DNA of 64,000 nucleotides from contig NC_057764.1 of NCBI RefSeq assembly GCF_010389155.1, positions 42,726,275 to 42,790,274 on the forward strand, given 5' to 3'. This document shows positions 46,581 through 60,723 of this stretch, piece by piece. Every line of letters starts with the position of its first letter. Positions within the stretch are counted from its first letter, which is position 1. Source of the DNA: Erigeron canadensis. Its lineage: Eukaryota > Streptophyta > Magnoliopsida > Asterales > Asteraceae. The notes beneath the pieces were generated by a model. It was not told the origin of the DNA. It saw nothing but the letters and a program-made list of their open reading frames with translations, and made no database searches. The position numbers and the translations under genes are program-made.

Positions 46581-46681
46581 TCAAGGTTTATTTATTGTTA
46601 TTTTCCTTTTTATTTTTTTGGTAACTTGATACATGGAAAGAATATCAAGGTTTATTTATTGTTATTTTCCTTTTTATTTTA
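46581..46681. repeat. Direct repeat, 37 bp
   Basis: TCAAGGTTTATTTATTGTTA and the following TTTTCCTTTTTATTTT occur at 46581-46617 and again at 46645-46681. A local tandem duplication. Confidence 0.8.
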
Positions 46682-47258
46682 TTATTTTGGTGATTCATTT
46701 TGTAGATTTTATATGGATTTACATAGTTACAAATAGATTATTTTTTAAGAAGAGTAAGGGTGTCAAGACATGATGTTCTCATTGCTTTCGGCCATTATCT
46801 AATTTTATGTTCTCTTTAGTTTAGAATTATCATGCAATACATAAGATGTTTAAGCCTTGACAATTGAGGATATGATCAACTTTGGAATGTATCAAAGCAA
46901 GACATCATTTGTGTTTCTATGGAAGAAAAGTTTCACCTATCGGGTAATAAGAATTTCTAATGAATTAATTTTCTGTTGAACAATAATAATTAATAACCGC
47001 ATATATAAACATTAATCGGAAAGATGGATAGATATATTTGAAAAAAAACATAGATAAAAAAGAATCTTAATAGAATTAGAAAATTAATAAGTATTACAAA
47101 ATGTAATCATATGAGAACAGTCGTTCAATATATTTCTTTTTTCTTAAATCTCTGTATATCATTTAATGATTCACAAATAAACTAATTATATATCACTCGC
47201 AAATAAATATGTCAATTGATAGTTATATATCTAAATCTAAATCTACATTTATATAATA

Positions 47259-47620
47259 TCTATATTCATATTTATAATAACTAACCTATTAAGTCTTTTC
47301 AAAACCTCACTTTAAATCCAAAGCAGCAATAATTATTTAATTTTTATCTATCAAAAATTTAAAATTTAAATATACTTTATTTAATCGGTCAAATATTACC
47401 TTAAATATATTTTAAATTTGCCAAATACTTCTCAACAAACATGATGGAGTACAATGTGAAATGATATATGCAAATAAGTTTCTACAATGAAAACCAAGAT
47501 TTAATGAAAATGAAAGCGAATTAAGAGGTTGATTAATAATAAGAGTTGTTATTTACAATACCTTATAAATAATTATGTAAACTTATAAAAACTCGCGCAT
47601 CACGCGGGTCAAGTGCCTAG
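47259..47620 (+). mobile_element. Short non-autonomous Helitron
   Basis: The 3' end is clear: hairpin CTCGCG-CATCA-CGCGGG, same stem as the element at 33641-34454, then a spacer and CTAG followed by T. The best 5' candidate is TCTATATTCATATTTATAAT at 47259, preceded by A. That gives 362 bp; the 5' end is less certain than the 3' end. Confidence 0.6.
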
Positions 47621-50600
47621 TATATATATATATATATTACGGTGACATCCTTATTATATGTCGTTTGTTCTAAAATTCGAGCGCACCCATCAAATTTTGA
47701 TGCCCATAATACTTAGTCATATTGTGATGGGTGTCATAAAAGTTGAAAATTGAACTTAGCGAATTGATCTTTTTATGTACATTGTAGTACTGATTGATTC
47801 GCTTGAGTGTTGTGACGTTGTCTCTTGGAATCAATTAAAACGTAGGATTCTACTTTTCGTGTTATTAAAGGTAGGTATAATTACGATTATTAGGAATGAA
47901 TAAATGGTAGCTAGTATTAATCACGAAAAAAAGGACCAAATGATAACATAAAAAAAATGAATGATAAATTAAGGATTGCTTGCGAAATAACAGCTGTAGA
48001 TCACACGTGCACAGCGGATTCAGAGAGATACTGTCCAAAACCTCGTGGAGGAGGAGTAGCAGAATCTAAACTGCGTCCTTAAGTAATATAATCTTTAATT
48101 TTGACAACTAATACAATCGTTACTCCCCATAACCTTACCTTTTATTATCATGTTTATTTATATAATACATATTTTTTTTCTATAAATTATATATTCATTT
48201 TGGGACCACCAATACTATTATCAGATCAGATAAGGAACTAAGAAAAAAAAAAACTTTCATATGTTCAAGTATTTAACTCAAATAATCTTCTAAAAGTTAA
48301 TGTGGTGTAATGGTCTTTTTTTACATATTAATAAGCGTACTTTATATATAGTTGACTTATTTACACTAGCTGTATTTTTTTGTCCTAACATAGAATGTTA
48401 AGCTTAAATTAAATCCCGTGTTGAGTTGAATGTTACTACTGAAAACAATATTTTGATGCATTTGGGATCTCAGATTTATAAAGGTAATTAATTTGCCTAA
48501 TGCAATACGAGCTGTTAGAAAAATAAATACAAATAATTAAAATGTATCTCGGAACAAAAAGGGGAGCGCTATCTCAAGAAATAACGTGCATATCTCACCT
48601 CCATATACAAAGAAAAAAGGGCATCTATCATGGTTTGTCGGGTAAGAAAAATTTGAGAAAATTTAAGCACACTGGCTATGAAAATATATAAAGTTATTTA
48701 AGCTAAATTATGTACATATTTGAGGTGTTTGATCTTAAAGTTCTTCACCTAACTTCGTTAAAAAGTTTAGATCATTATCAACAAACTTTTTATATAGAGT
48801 GAGTTTAACAAAAAAATTGACTCGTTTAACAAAATTTTCATTTTTAATCAAATTGACGGATGTGTTAAGAGAAGAAGATTTTTAATTTGTTTTTGAGAGA
48901 GGGTGAAAGTATAAGTGAAGTGCAAGTGTGTGTAAGTATCAATGTAGAATGATTTATTTATTGGTTAATTTATTGATTTTTCTCTCATATACTAATCTGT
49001 TATTTATCTTTAACCTTAATTGTTACAATTCGCATTATTTTAGTTAAAATATTTTTCTGTACAGAAAAAGAAAAAACAAAATTAAACGGTCACAAATTAG
49101 GTACGAGAATGTATGATCATTCTATCTAAAAGATGGGTTTTGAATGAAATTGATGCGAGTCAAGAGTGTATAGAAGAGTTAATTTATTTTTTTATGTTAG
49201 AAATAATGGGCAAAGATGTAATTAATTCAGTATTTTTGTGTAAGTTGTAGATTTTTTTTTTATTTTTAAAATAGGAGTATTATAGATATAAGGTAGATAA
49301 AACAAAAATGTAAATTCTCATATGTTGCTTTTAGAAAGCTTAGTTGTAAATTGTAGTTTAACTCCAGCATTCTACATGTAATCGGGTTTTAAGGCGGAAT
49401 ATTCTGAGGATATTTTTTTTTTCCTGAGGATCACTCTCTCTTGCTTTTCTCCATGTCCAGTTCTCCACTCCCCTATTTTCTATTTTCTACAACATAATTA
49501 TTATCCTTTCTTTATTTCCTTTTTTCCTTTTCTTTTTAAATGCTAATAACATAGCTCAATTTTTCAAAAGTTCATCGTTTAAAAAAAATATATATTATAC
49601 GCTACTATATCTTAATCTTAATACTATTATATACTTTTTTGAAGGTATTGGTTTTTCCTACATAATTTTCTTTTTGTATATGTTTACATCATAAATTTTT
49701 TTATCTGACATATATTATCTATAAACTTTTTAAATTTGTATATAATTGATACCTCAAGAGGTCAATAGGTAATCTAAGTACCAACTATGTACAAATCAAA
49801 ATAAGTTTTTAAAAAAACGTAACAATAAAAAAAATACATGATGCAACTATATATAAAATAATATGTTATTTAGTGATTAAACCATTACGTGAATAATAAG
49901 ATTTATTAATCTAATATAAATAGGTGTTGATACGATGTATTGTAAAATTTCAAAGCAATGAAAATGCATGAGTAATTATTTTCATTTTTTTTATCCATAC
50001 TACATTATAAACAAAATACTTATGACTAAATTACACTATCAGTTATTTAAATTTTAAAATATTTTCATTAATACTTTATATCAGTTAATTTTGTATCAAT
50101 TATCTAGACCATTCGACGTCACCACTATCATCAAGCCGCTACGACTATCGCCACATTGCGCAAATACTATATTAGTTTTCTTAAATATATATCTTTATTG
50201 TGTAACAAACAACTGTATATGTTAAATGATTGTAATTGGAGGGTTTATCTAAGAAAATACTTGAATAGATTTAGTAGCCCCTATCTTTAAAAGTCATGAA
50301 ACTTTTATTTATTAATAATGCAATATGTGTTGCTTACATTTTACAAAATCGATATTGTTCGATAACTTATTATAAAACCATCACTAATTTCCTCGCATTT
50401 AATAATTGCTGCATCATTTGTATTTTAGCTAATTTTCAAATCTCATGCATTGATGTCCCTCTGTCCTCACCATCCTCCTCTTACACATACCAAAAAAACA
50501 ACAAATTATACTACTACTACTACTAGTACATTTTATCAATACCACAGATCCAAACCTCTTTTCACATTTCCCACTCTACCCGAAATCTTATACTTAACCT

Positions 50601-50693
50601 TCTATACACAAAAATCAAACCAAAAATTAAAATAAAAGACTAGCTAGCTAGTTTAATTTAATTTGTAGGTCGATCACTTTTGATATTATTATT

Positions 50694-52562
50694 ATGGAAT
50701 TACAACCTCCAGGGACCGATACGGCCACGGCCGAACAGATCATCCTTAGATGGGACTCAACAGCTTCTGAAGATGCCAGGTTCCGAATGATCTTCGAAGG
50801 CGATCGCCAAGAAATCAACCGTTACTTGCTAGCTGTGGATCAAATCCAACAATCCTTAAACTCGACTACACTCTCAGATGACGAGTCAAAGAAGGCCCAT
50901 AACGCGATCCAGATCGCTATGGCGCGTTTAGAAGACGAGTTTCGTAGCATTTTGATAACGAACTCGACTCCTATTGAGACCGAGGCAGTCACTGACTCGG
51001 TCTCATCGGCTCATCTGACTCCGAGGACCACTCCTAGAACTAGTAGTTGTAGGAGCGAGTCCCCGGAGAAAGATGATCATCATAGTACTAGCAGTGGGCC
51101 CAAAAATGAATCTATTTCTAGAATTAGTTCTGCTTCATTTACACAAAGAAATGAAAGAAGTGTGACATATGCAAGCTGTAGATCCATGAATAGTATCAGG
51201 GAACAAGATCTAATTCCCCAAGAGAGCGTATCAGATCTTCGTTCCATCGCTGAACGAATGATCGCGGCCGGCTACTTTAGAGAATGTGTTCAAGTGTACG
51301 GAAGCGTTAGAAAATCGGTTGTGGATGGAAGCTTTAAGAAGCTAGGAGTTGAGAAGTTAAGTATAGGTGATATCCAACGCCTCGAGTGGGAGGCTTTGAA
51401 CACGAAAATAGGTAGGTGGATTCGAGCGGCTAAAGTTTGCATTCGAGTTTTGTTCTCAAGTGAGAAGAAACTGTGTAAACAGATATTTGAAGATCTAGGT
51501 ACATCATCCGCGGATGACGCCTGTTTCATGGAAACAGTTAAATCCCCGGCGACCCAGCTGTTTAACTTCGCTGAAGCCATCAGTATAAGCAGAAGGTCGC
51601 CGGAGAAGCTATTTAAGATTCTAGATTTGCACGATTCGCTACTAGATTTGTTGCCTGATATTGATGATGTGTTTGATTCGAGACCAGCTGAGTCGATTAG
51701 AGTCCAGGCGACTGAGATATTGTCTAGATTAGCTGAGGCCGCTAGAGGGATGCTGTCCGAGTTTGAAAATGCTGTTCTTAGAGAACCTTCCAAGGTTCCT
51801 GTTCCTGGAGGGACGATTCATCCGTTAACAAGGTATGTGATGAATTACGTAAGCTTGATTTCGGATTACAAGCTGACTTTAGGAGAATTGATTGTTTCTA
51901 AACCAACGACCGGATCTAGACACTGTGATTCCACTGCTCCAGAAATGGATTTTAGTGAACATGAAGGGCAATCGCCGTTAGCTCTTCATTTGATTTGGAT
52001 AATCACTATCTTGCAATTCAATTTGGAAGGGAAATCGAAACACTATAAAGACAACTCACTGGCTCATTTGTTCATTATGAATAATGTTCATTACATTGTT
52101 CAAAAGGTCAAAGGGTCATTAGAGTTAAGGGAAATGATTGGGGATCAGTACTTAAGAACTCTAACTAGGATCTTTAGGCAGGCTGCCACGAATCACCAAC
52201 GAGCAACTTGGATAGGGGTATTGCATTGTTTGAGAGACCAAGGATTACACTCGACTGGAAGTTTCTCATCCGGGGTTTCAAAGAGTGCATTAAGAGAGCG
52301 GTTTAAGTCCTTTAACGTCATATTTGATGAAGTCCATAGGACGCAAGCGTTATGGCTCATACCTGATGAGCAACTTCGCGAGGAGCTAAGGATCTCAATT
52401 TTGGAGAAACTGGTCCCTGCTTATCGGTCGTTCCTTGGGAGATATGGGAATCATATTTCTGATAATTACATCAAGTACACTGTGGAAGATCTTGAGAATG
52501 CGGTGTTGGATTTGTTCGAAGGGTATGCAGTTTCTCAGCACTCTAGGAGAAGATCACAGTGA
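50694..52562 (+). CDS. EXO70D: Exocyst subunit EXO70, D-type
   Basis: Subunit of the exocyst tethering complex, acting in vesicle docking at the plasma membrane; D-type members have also been tied to selective autophagy in Arabidopsis. Intronless, 622 residues, as usual for most plant EXO70 genes. The N-terminus has AEQIILRWDSTASEDARFRM and IFEGDRQEINRYL, the conserved plant EXO70D opening. A Ser/Thr-rich linker (about 95-175) follows, then the Pfam EXO70 helical domain from about 240 to 605, with RLFKILDLHDSL-like (KLFKILDLHDSLLDLLPDI), GGTIHPLTRYVMNYV, LFIMNNVHYIVQKVK and ERFKSFNVIFDEVH. Start ATG at 50694 is the first in frame. A second, diverged EXO70 lies at 60724, with the vWA gene between. 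Confidence 0.95.
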   Translation: MELQPPGTDTATAEQIILRWDSTASEDARFRMIFEGDRQEINRYLLAVDQIQQSLNSTTLSDDESKKAHNAIQIAMARLEDEFRSILITNSTPIETEAVTDSVSSAHLTPRTTPRTSSCRSESPEKDDHHSTSSGPKNESISRISSASFTQRNERSVTYASCRSMNSIREQDLIPQESVSDLRSIAERMIAAGYFRECVQVYGSVRKSVVDGSFKKLGVEKLSIGDIQRLEWEALNTKIGRWIRAAKVCIRVLFSSEKKLCKQIFEDLGTSSADDACFMETVKSPATQLFNFAEAISISRRSPEKLFKILDLHDSLLDLLPDIDDVFDSRPAESIRVQATEILSRLAEAARGMLSEFENAVLREPSKVPVPGGTIHPLTRYVMNYVSLISDYKLTLGELIVSKPTTGSRHCDSTAPEMDFSEHEGQSPLALHLIWIITILQFNLEGKSKHYKDNSLAHLFIMNNVHYIVQKVKGSLELREMIGDQYLRTLTRIFRQAATNHQRATWIGVLHCLRDQGLHSTGSFSSGVSKSALRERFKSFNVIFDEVHRTQALWLIPDEQLREELRISILEKLVPAYRSFLGRYGNHISDNYIKYTVEDLENAVLDLFEGYAVSQHSRRRSQ

Positions 52563-53737
52563 AAGAAACAGACTATTGTAGGATACGATTTTTTGATTTT
52601 TTTTGGTATAAAAAAGAGGAAGCTTGATAGTCACTTCTCCCCTGTAAGCTCCTGTTGTTTGTTCATCTCTATTTATTCAGAGTTTTGTTTCTGATTTTCT
52701 TGTTAATGAACATGCATACTGATATTTAATTCACATCTAGCATAATATTCCTTGTGTTTGTGTTCAAATTTCTAATGTTACTCAGTTTCTTGCATAACTG
52801 CTATAGCAATGCCTTTTTATGTTTTTTGTTTTGTACATTGTAAGTTACCCTGTATCTTTTTTCTATACCAAAGGGACTTTGGCCTTGCTAGCAAGCAAGT
52901 AGTGGATTTCAGTTGCACTTGGGAAAAACCTTGTATATGTGATGATGGTATTTAGCATTTATTCTTTGGCCGCATAGTCGTACAAATGATCATATAACTT
53001 TGACAACAGTTATCAACTTTCAGGGTCATAATTAGCTGTTAGTCTGCAAGCTAAGAAATAGTAACAATGGGTCTGACTGTCTGAGTCTCATAGGTCAAGT
53101 CTTAAGATGTAGCACACTTGCTCAGTTTATCATTAGTATGACCAACAAAATATAGATTCTTTTGAAATAAGTGACCCAAGTTGATGAACAGATCTCTCAT
53201 AACATTATTCAACAGATAAAGCCAAGGCACGTATGATTTACAGTCTACTACAAAATCATTAAAAACCCTATAGTTTCAACCCAAATTTTAAGCTATGAGC
53301 TGTTGGTTTTTCATATCCAAATTGTATTTATAAGTCTTAATACTGAGATTCCGAGTGTACAAATGAGAAAAGAGAAGACAGTAAGTAAGTTGGCCTAAAC
53401 TCCCCTTCCCCTTTCTTCCCTTCATTCCATATACACTCGGGAGCACAAATAAAGTATGGGTTGGGCAGGGTATTCTGGCATGGCAAACAAAACCTGGTTT
53501 TGAATGCTAATGGAGACCTCAAATCCAAGTACAACATTTTTCAGGTCCAGATTCAAGCCTTACTTCTCCTTTACTGCACTTAAATTACTCTGAACTCACA
53601 AATAATAGTAGACGATAACAGCTAAGTATTTTAACTCAGGCGAAAACTGATGAAACATTACAAATGTTTTAATTATTACGAGTATTACTTATCTTACACG
53701 TGTTTATACTGTAGGATTTATTGTCGTCCTAAAGTTT
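52563..53737. other. Convergent 3' UTR region
   Basis: Lies between the 3' ends of EXO70D (+) and the VIT/vWA gene (-). AT-rich with no supported coding sequence and no clear repeat. Confidence 0.6.
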
Positions 53738-56700
53738 TTACTGGCACAAATCCATGCACGAGTCACACAAATCACAACAACAATCAAGAAATTCAAGACA
53801 AGCAAAAGCAGTGCAGAGTTGAGCGATAGCAAGAAAACATTGCGAGTTTTTGAGTTCAGATAAGCATCTCCAACAACCCGAACTAGCCACAACCCCATAA
53901 AACGATGATGCAGCATTCATCACTATTGTTGCAGCACGGGTTAATTTTTCATTTTCGATTCCTGGAGGTAGATTTGTAGCAGTGGCCTTCAAGTTGCCAA
54001 ATCCAACACTTATCTGCCTCATGTATATCGCCTTCTGATTCATTGATTTTGAACTCTTCTACAGTACAATAAACATTGTTCAGGTATTAGCAGTTATATA
54101 AATTCAAAACATATAAATTATAAAAATTAGTTATCCATACGTGGATGCATACCTCATCTCCTAAAAATGATTTGACAAATGACTTTATTTTATCATTATG
54201 AGCTACAATCATGCAGGTATATTCAGAAGGAATTCCTCTTTGTAAGCTCATTTTTGCAACCTGCAATCAAGCAATCTAATTTAGCACAACATAAATCTAT
54301 GGCCTTACAAAGTCAAGAAAAAAAAAAAAAAGAAACCTTTTCCTCCAAATGTATGTTTTGGTCTAACCATGCTCGTGCCGTGAGTAAATCCACCTCCCTC
54401 TTAGCACATATCTGGAAATAGAAACATAATGTAACATTTAAATACAACAACAGCAACGATACTGCAATCCCACAGATTCTGGGTATAATTGATGTAAATA
54501 TTAGGCGGTTATCTGTATTATTCTGTGTATATACCATCTCCAAGTTAATGTCGCATCTCTTTCTCACTTTGATATCGATCACATAACTACTTTGATCCCC
54601 TATTATACCACTAACTTTCACACATTCAGGAAATTTCCCATGGAATCGACCTGATACAATTAATGGGCGCCCATACACCAAATCCGGAATACGAGATGGG
54701 TACAACTGCAACAAGCAAAAGAAGATTTAATAAACGAAAAGAAATAAGTTAGTCCAATTAAGAAAAAAAAAAAAGAGATTCTCAAAATTAAGCGAGAAAG
54801 GGTAAATGCACGTACCTCATATGATTTGAGCTTCTCCAGAGCATCAAGAGTTAAATTAATAAGCATAGGCGACAAAGCATTTTCCAACAGTCGTTGAAAA
54901 CGATCATCAATTGAACCTGACACATGCATTGATGATAAGAGCAAAAGAAGTATAGCAACACCAATCTATTCAAATGACCAACTAAACTAAGGTGACAATA
55001 TTAATCTTAATTTATGAGTTTGATTAATCTAGTATTAGAATCTTGGTATTATTTGATGAACAGACCTGTTTCATATGCAGCATCATAGTATCCCCTTCCG
55101 ATATGTGCAAGCATTTCCAAGAAATGATGATTGCAGTATGAACCTGGAAATGGGTAAAAAGTGCATACAATTTATTTGCAAAGAATAATATGGAACACAA
55201 TTGCCATACTTTCACAATTATAGAGATCATATTAGTTAGAGTGTAAAAGGCCTAACCTATGCCAAATGTATATATTCGGGGAGAACTCATGCTTCCGTCT
55301 ACAAGACTACATTTGACCATATTAAAAATATCTCTTTCATTTTCAACGGTGCCATCAGTAATGAGGAAAATGAGAGGAATGGATTCACCAGTTTTACCAA
55401 CCATGTCAATTGCCTGCATATCAAATCATCTTTTAGAGTAAAGACTCTAATTAAATAAGCAGTCCGTTTAACCTAAGTACCTGATTTAATGGGCACATGA
55501 GGTTCGTTCCTCCTTGGGCAACCAAGTTTTCCCACATCCATTCAGTAGCATTTGTGATTGTTTCTTCATTTGCCAACTGCAATGAAGATGAGAATGACCG
55601 AACTTCATTATTGAAAGCTATGATGTTAAACGTATCCCCTTCATTAAGCTTTGAGAGAGATGTCGTTATTGCATCTTTTGTATACTCAAGAGGAGCACCT
55701 CTCATGCTCCCACTTATGTCTATTAAAAATACCACTTCTTTTCTGAAATTCTGTTAAGAATAAAAAACAACCATATCATTAGTTAAGCACAGAAACAAGG
55801 CAGAGAAAGTTATCATTAGTTAACGATGTCTTAGACTTGGTTACTAACCTTTTTAACATGGTTGGTTCCAGGGAAAAGATAAAAGCAAAACATATCTCTC
55901 TGATCATAATCATATAAAAACGGACTCTGCATGAGCAGACCACCAAAAATCTCGTTTGAGCATACCTGAAAGGATGTAGTCAAACCCATCAGAGTTAATA
56001 TATCAAGTAGTTAGCTATGTTACGAAATTGATACACCATGTCACCATCATCTTAGTTACAAGTGAAGGTCAAACAAAATTGCAGATTCAAAAGGTAACCA
56101 AGTTGGTTACCTTTTTATACAATTAGCCCTTAAGGTAAGCTATACATACAATTGTGATCTTCCATATGGAATTTAAAAACCACAAGATCTCAGTGCTACC
56201 TGTCTTGAGTTGCGGATTAGTACCATTAAAACTGATTAATTAAGGACACCATGGTAGGTAAGCATATAAAGTCAGAGGTCTTACAGAATAACTGAAAGCA
56301 AAGTCTTGAGCGGACCATCTTAAAACTTCTGCCTCATATGAGAAGCTTGCTTCCCCTGCCTGTTGTCGTACCTCCTTAGAAAAGATCAACAAAGAGAGGT
56401 TCAGTATTACCATATATGAAACTCTGTCGATTAGAACTTTGTGAAGGGTTAAAACATGGTGCATTGATTTTGAGGTCTCTGGGAGAAAGGAGTATAACAG
56501 ATAAGGAGGTCATCTGTACACAACTTGACAACTTGACCTTCATATAATAGAAGGAAAAAGGGGATGTAATATGAAGTACTATATATTATTTCTTGTATAC
56601 AGATCACCTACTAATTAATAAGAAAATAAGCTATGAGTTATGGAATATACCTTTAAAGGGTGACTAGCAAATCTGCAAGTAATCATAGAGTCGCCACTGG

Positions 56701-57677
56701 AGTGAACATTTACCACCAGTTTCTGTCTTTTAGGAATTTTCTTCTGCAAAGGTATAACATAATACGGGAACGTGAATGGCAAATTGAGGCAGAACTCATG
56801 ATTACCTTGATATAACAATTTCTGAGTCCATCTAACTTTAATCTGAATCATGGATCCCCCCTCAACCTTCAAATTTTGAGCATCATAAACCAATTAAGTA
56901 AGTAATAACACTGTCAAAAAAAGCAAAATTTACAAACTTGTTATGCAACAAATTAGGCAAAACCTGGGGAACTTTTAGTGTGTATGTGTTGCGGTTCATC
57001 ATGAACCCATCTTTTCCCTTGTTTACTCCTTCTGTGTGATCTTTTTCATCTTCTAAAGTAATAAATTTGGTAAAATACGATCTTTTGGTGGTCTCAACAT
57101 CAATCCCTTGAATTGAGCCCTGTTATCCAAACCATGTTTCGTTTTTAATCACGACTTGAAGCAGTTATTTGTAATTCGTTCTTTAATAATGTAGAGTAGT
57201 ACTCAAGATTTGTAGTAAAATATATACCTGGTCGCCCATGGGAATTGCAATACGACAATCACAGCATGCACTTGATGTGACACAATGCACACGCCAAGCA
57301 CCACTAACCGTAACAAACGCAGTGTCCAGATAACAATCCACATTCATCCCGATACCATGCATATGAAGGGGAATCAATGCTGGTGGATTGCAACGCCCAT
57401 GCACGTGCGGCTGGTAGCTCCTGATATCCGGATTGTCCACAACATCTGGCTCAGTAATGACTGCGTAAACCATCAGCCCAGTCGGACGATGTCTGCCTGC
57501 AGGCAACTGATGGGATGATGACGACGACGTCATGGATGATGAACAATGTGAGAGTGTTTTTGTCATTACTGCCGTCTTAGGAGCAGACGTGGCAATATCG
57601 TCATCTTTTCCGTAGTATATACGTTTGGAGAGCTTAATTCCCATTTCAACAGATTTTGAGAACTCATCTCCCCCCAT
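53738..57677 (-). CDS. VIT/von Willebrand factor A domain protein (inter-alpha-trypsin-inhibitor heavy-chain-like)
   Basis: Thirteen exons (transcript order): 57228-57677, 56964-57119, 56651-56866, 56285-56374, 55849-55965, 55481-55750, 55257-55413, 55066-55143, 54816-54916, 54535-54705, 54337-54411, 54153-54260 and 53738-54058. Sum 2310 nt, 769 residues, frame intact. The N-terminal half is VIT-like (VDCYLDTAFVTVSGAWRVHC; NLPFTFPYYVIP). The vWA domain is at about 345-520 with the metal site DISGSM (DxSxS), GGTN and LITDGT, so a MIDAS appears complete. The C-terminus is cysteine-rich (LDCCCDLCDSC). Corresponds to the plant family containing remembered AT1G72500; molecular role unknown, protein binding through the vWA fold is likely. 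The exon 3 acceptor (TTTGAAG) has a weak pyrimidine tract. Confidence 0.9.
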
Positions 57678-60600
57678 TTTTTTTTTCTTGGCAAAAGCTA
57701 GCTAGCCTGATCAAATGTTTTGCTTTTTTTTCTATTCTTTTTCTGTTTGTTTGCTACAATATGAAATATTTTATGAATGCTTGTTGTTATACCGCCAAAT
57801 AAATTTATATACTTTTGAATGCTACTTCAATTAAGCTTTAACAAGTACTTTAAATTTTGGTGTGTTTGTTTGTATTGTTTGAGCAAGTTACGGATACTCT
57901 ATTATGACTGTAATTTATCAAGGTTAATTACAATGTGTTATGTACTTATATGTCACAACTTTTATTATCTTTTGCCCCATTTTAAATTTAGATCTATCAT
58001 CAACGTCAAATCTACATATTTGAACTTGGTTTCTCATCATTGTCTTTGAGAAAAAAAAAAAAAACACACCCAAAATCCCTACAAAAATGAAATAAAAAAC
58101 CGGTCAACCAGTTATTCATCGGTTGCCCATTTCAAAAAAAGTATAAAAATAAATTAATCATATATCTCCTAACATATCGTTGAGATGGGAGAAGATAATA
58201 ATGTATATTTTGATTCAAAGAAAATCAGAAGGATGTTTAACTCAAAGAAGAAAAAATTATCTAATGTTTAAAGAAACTGTTTCTTTTAAATTTTTTTTTT
58301 CCCTTTTCACTCATTAAACGTTATTATTATCATTTTAACAGTTGAACTTTTGAAAGAAAAATAATTATAAGTCCACGTAATATGCTAAAAGCCACTCGGG
58401 AGCCACATGGAAGACACTTAGGCCCGTTCTTTTTTTAGTAAGTGCTGAATATATAAATAATTAATGATAATAATGTTTGTATGTATTAAATAGAAATAAA
58501 ATATTGACGGTTATTTTTATATATTAAGTAAAAAAATAAACATATATAAAATTTGAATAAATGATTAAAGTTATTTTAATACAAGAGATGAAAAATTTCT
58601 AGTAGAATAGTTAATTGTGACAAAAGAAAGATAGAATAATTATTAAAAAATAAACAATTTAATAAATAAAGTGTAAAAAATATTTTATAAATTTGATTTT
58701 TATAAAATTAACATTTATATGTATTTTTAATTATATATTTTTAAAATGCTCACCTCATGCAAAGGTCGGAGGTCGTATTTCATTATTTAGATAGAAACTT
58801 GAAACAGTCTCTCCACCTAGATAGAAGTAAGACCGTCTACATCTCAACCCCCATACATCGTCGAAGTATTGGGACCCCAAAACCAGTAGATTATGACATT
58901 GGGTGTTACATTTACATTTTTTGTATTCTTAATCTTTATTAATATAATTATACAATCTTCAACCAGGTTTTAAAATCCGGGTAAAAACCGTTCACATTTT
59001 CACACTAATGTTCATATACTGTAAAATCTTTATAAATTAATAATGTCGGCACTAAGATATTTTTTTTAAATAAATAAAAAATAGTACGGAGTACTCGTTT
59101 ATATGATTTTTTCCATTACTAGGGGTGTAGGGGTCAAGACTTTACACTTTTACAGGACGGGGTAGGGACCCGATCTCTGCTTATTTACTCGTTTAGGTAT
59201 GAAATGTTCGTGACTTTTTATTGATGTACATTTTCTATTGAATGTTGGCAATATTAATCAATTAATTAGTAATTTGATAATGACATTAATTAGTTATTAT
59301 ATCCTTAGAAAGTACTCCGTAGTATTTTATACTTGTATTTTATAAAAACAATGTCTCCCTAATTTTTGAACAATTTTTTTTATATATATATGGCCAATTA
59401 CTTACTCCACAAACAAAATCCTAAATTTAATAAGTTGAAAATTACCAAGGACAATGATTTTGATCTAAAGTCTCTCTTTAATCTTTTTATCAAACATTCA
59501 TAGTTTATATACATATCCATCTAACAGAAGCAAATTTGTCAAATTAATTGTAGATATTCATTTTTGAAGAATAATAATAACTTTATAAGTAAGCAATTAA
59601 TTTCACTTCGATTTAGGACGTGATGATCAATATCTTTACGGAAAACTAATATTGATATAAACTCGGTTCTCCTGGCTAAGAACACAATTTCGAATTTTGT
59701 GTATGTATATAAATTTATGTAGAGCAAAAAGATGAATACGTATTTTGTGGAGGAACACATGTTACTTAATTGTTGCTCAAAGTTTCATGTGGTCACTAAA
59801 TGTGTTTCCCAAAATCATAAACGACATGAGATTTGGTATGTACTATTTGGGCAGCTGATTTCTGAAATGAACAGCAACCGAAAAATGATATATAACGTGC
59901 GTGTATACAACATCAGAATAGTTAATTGGAAGAACAATATAGCAGGTAGTGTGAAAATTCCTAATAACAAGTCCATTTTTAGTCTCGTCAGCATCAATGG
60001 TTATAATTCATGCATCACTTGTAGGCGGAATTTTTGTCCATGAAGTCTTGGGTTCAGGCCTACACACTTTCATGCCACAAGCTAAGTATTAGTTAAAAAT
60101 GTCATGCACATAGTTTGCCGTCTTAAAAGAAAAAAACTATATCCCCTACGTTTGTCACAATATCACAAATAGTATGTGGTTTATAGGCTTCCTACACAAA
60201 GACATCACATGTGTTATCCTAACGTTCTTTGTTATAGCATTGTATTGAATAAATTGGATAAATTTGGTGACATATTCACATGTAAAAGAAGCAACAAGAC
60301 CATGACCTATTGGTGACATATATATACTCGTAAGTGTTACTACACGTCAACAAATGCAGCGAGATTTTGTACTTGACCATGTCCATTAATGAGAGTGAGG
60401 GAAGTGTAAACGTATCGATGGTTGGACAAAGTCACAAACATATGGAGTATATTATTTTCACATATTAATTGTAGTGGCAACGAAATTGCATATTTATTAT
60501 ATATTTCTTAATAATGGTAGACGAAGGTCGTATGAAAGTTCTTAAATGTCAAAAGGTTGACATATTTGACTAGTCTTCCTCTTTTTCCTACCTTAGATAT

Positions 60601-60723
60601 CCAAATCCAACACTTCTCTACAATGTACAAACTCCATAATTAATCTTGTTAGATCGAATAAGCAAATTAAACCCAACTCTCTCAAATTTGATATACATTC
60701 ATATATTTATGTGTGTAACTACA
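57678..60723. other. Spacer between VIT/vWA and second EXO70
   Basis: Divergent promoter region for the two flanking genes. Very AT-rich; contains a possible SINE at 60003-60130. No gene is supported. Confidence 0.6.
60003..60130 (+). mobile_element. Possible degenerate SINE
   Basis: TCTTGGGTTCAGGCC resembles box B, and the segment ends TTGCCGTCTTAAAAGAAAAAAA, similar to the GCCGTTCAAAAA tail of the SINE at 27727. Box A is weak and no target duplication is seen. Confidence 0.35.

Larger units (their letters stand above)
45947..50693. other. Spacer between receptor kinase and EXO70D
   Basis: AT-rich, with no supported gene. Holds a 37-bp direct repeat at 46581-46681, a short Helitron at 47259-47620 and the EXO70D promoter. 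A CTCTCTC-rich region is seen near 49430. Otherwise nothing recognised. Confidence 0.6.
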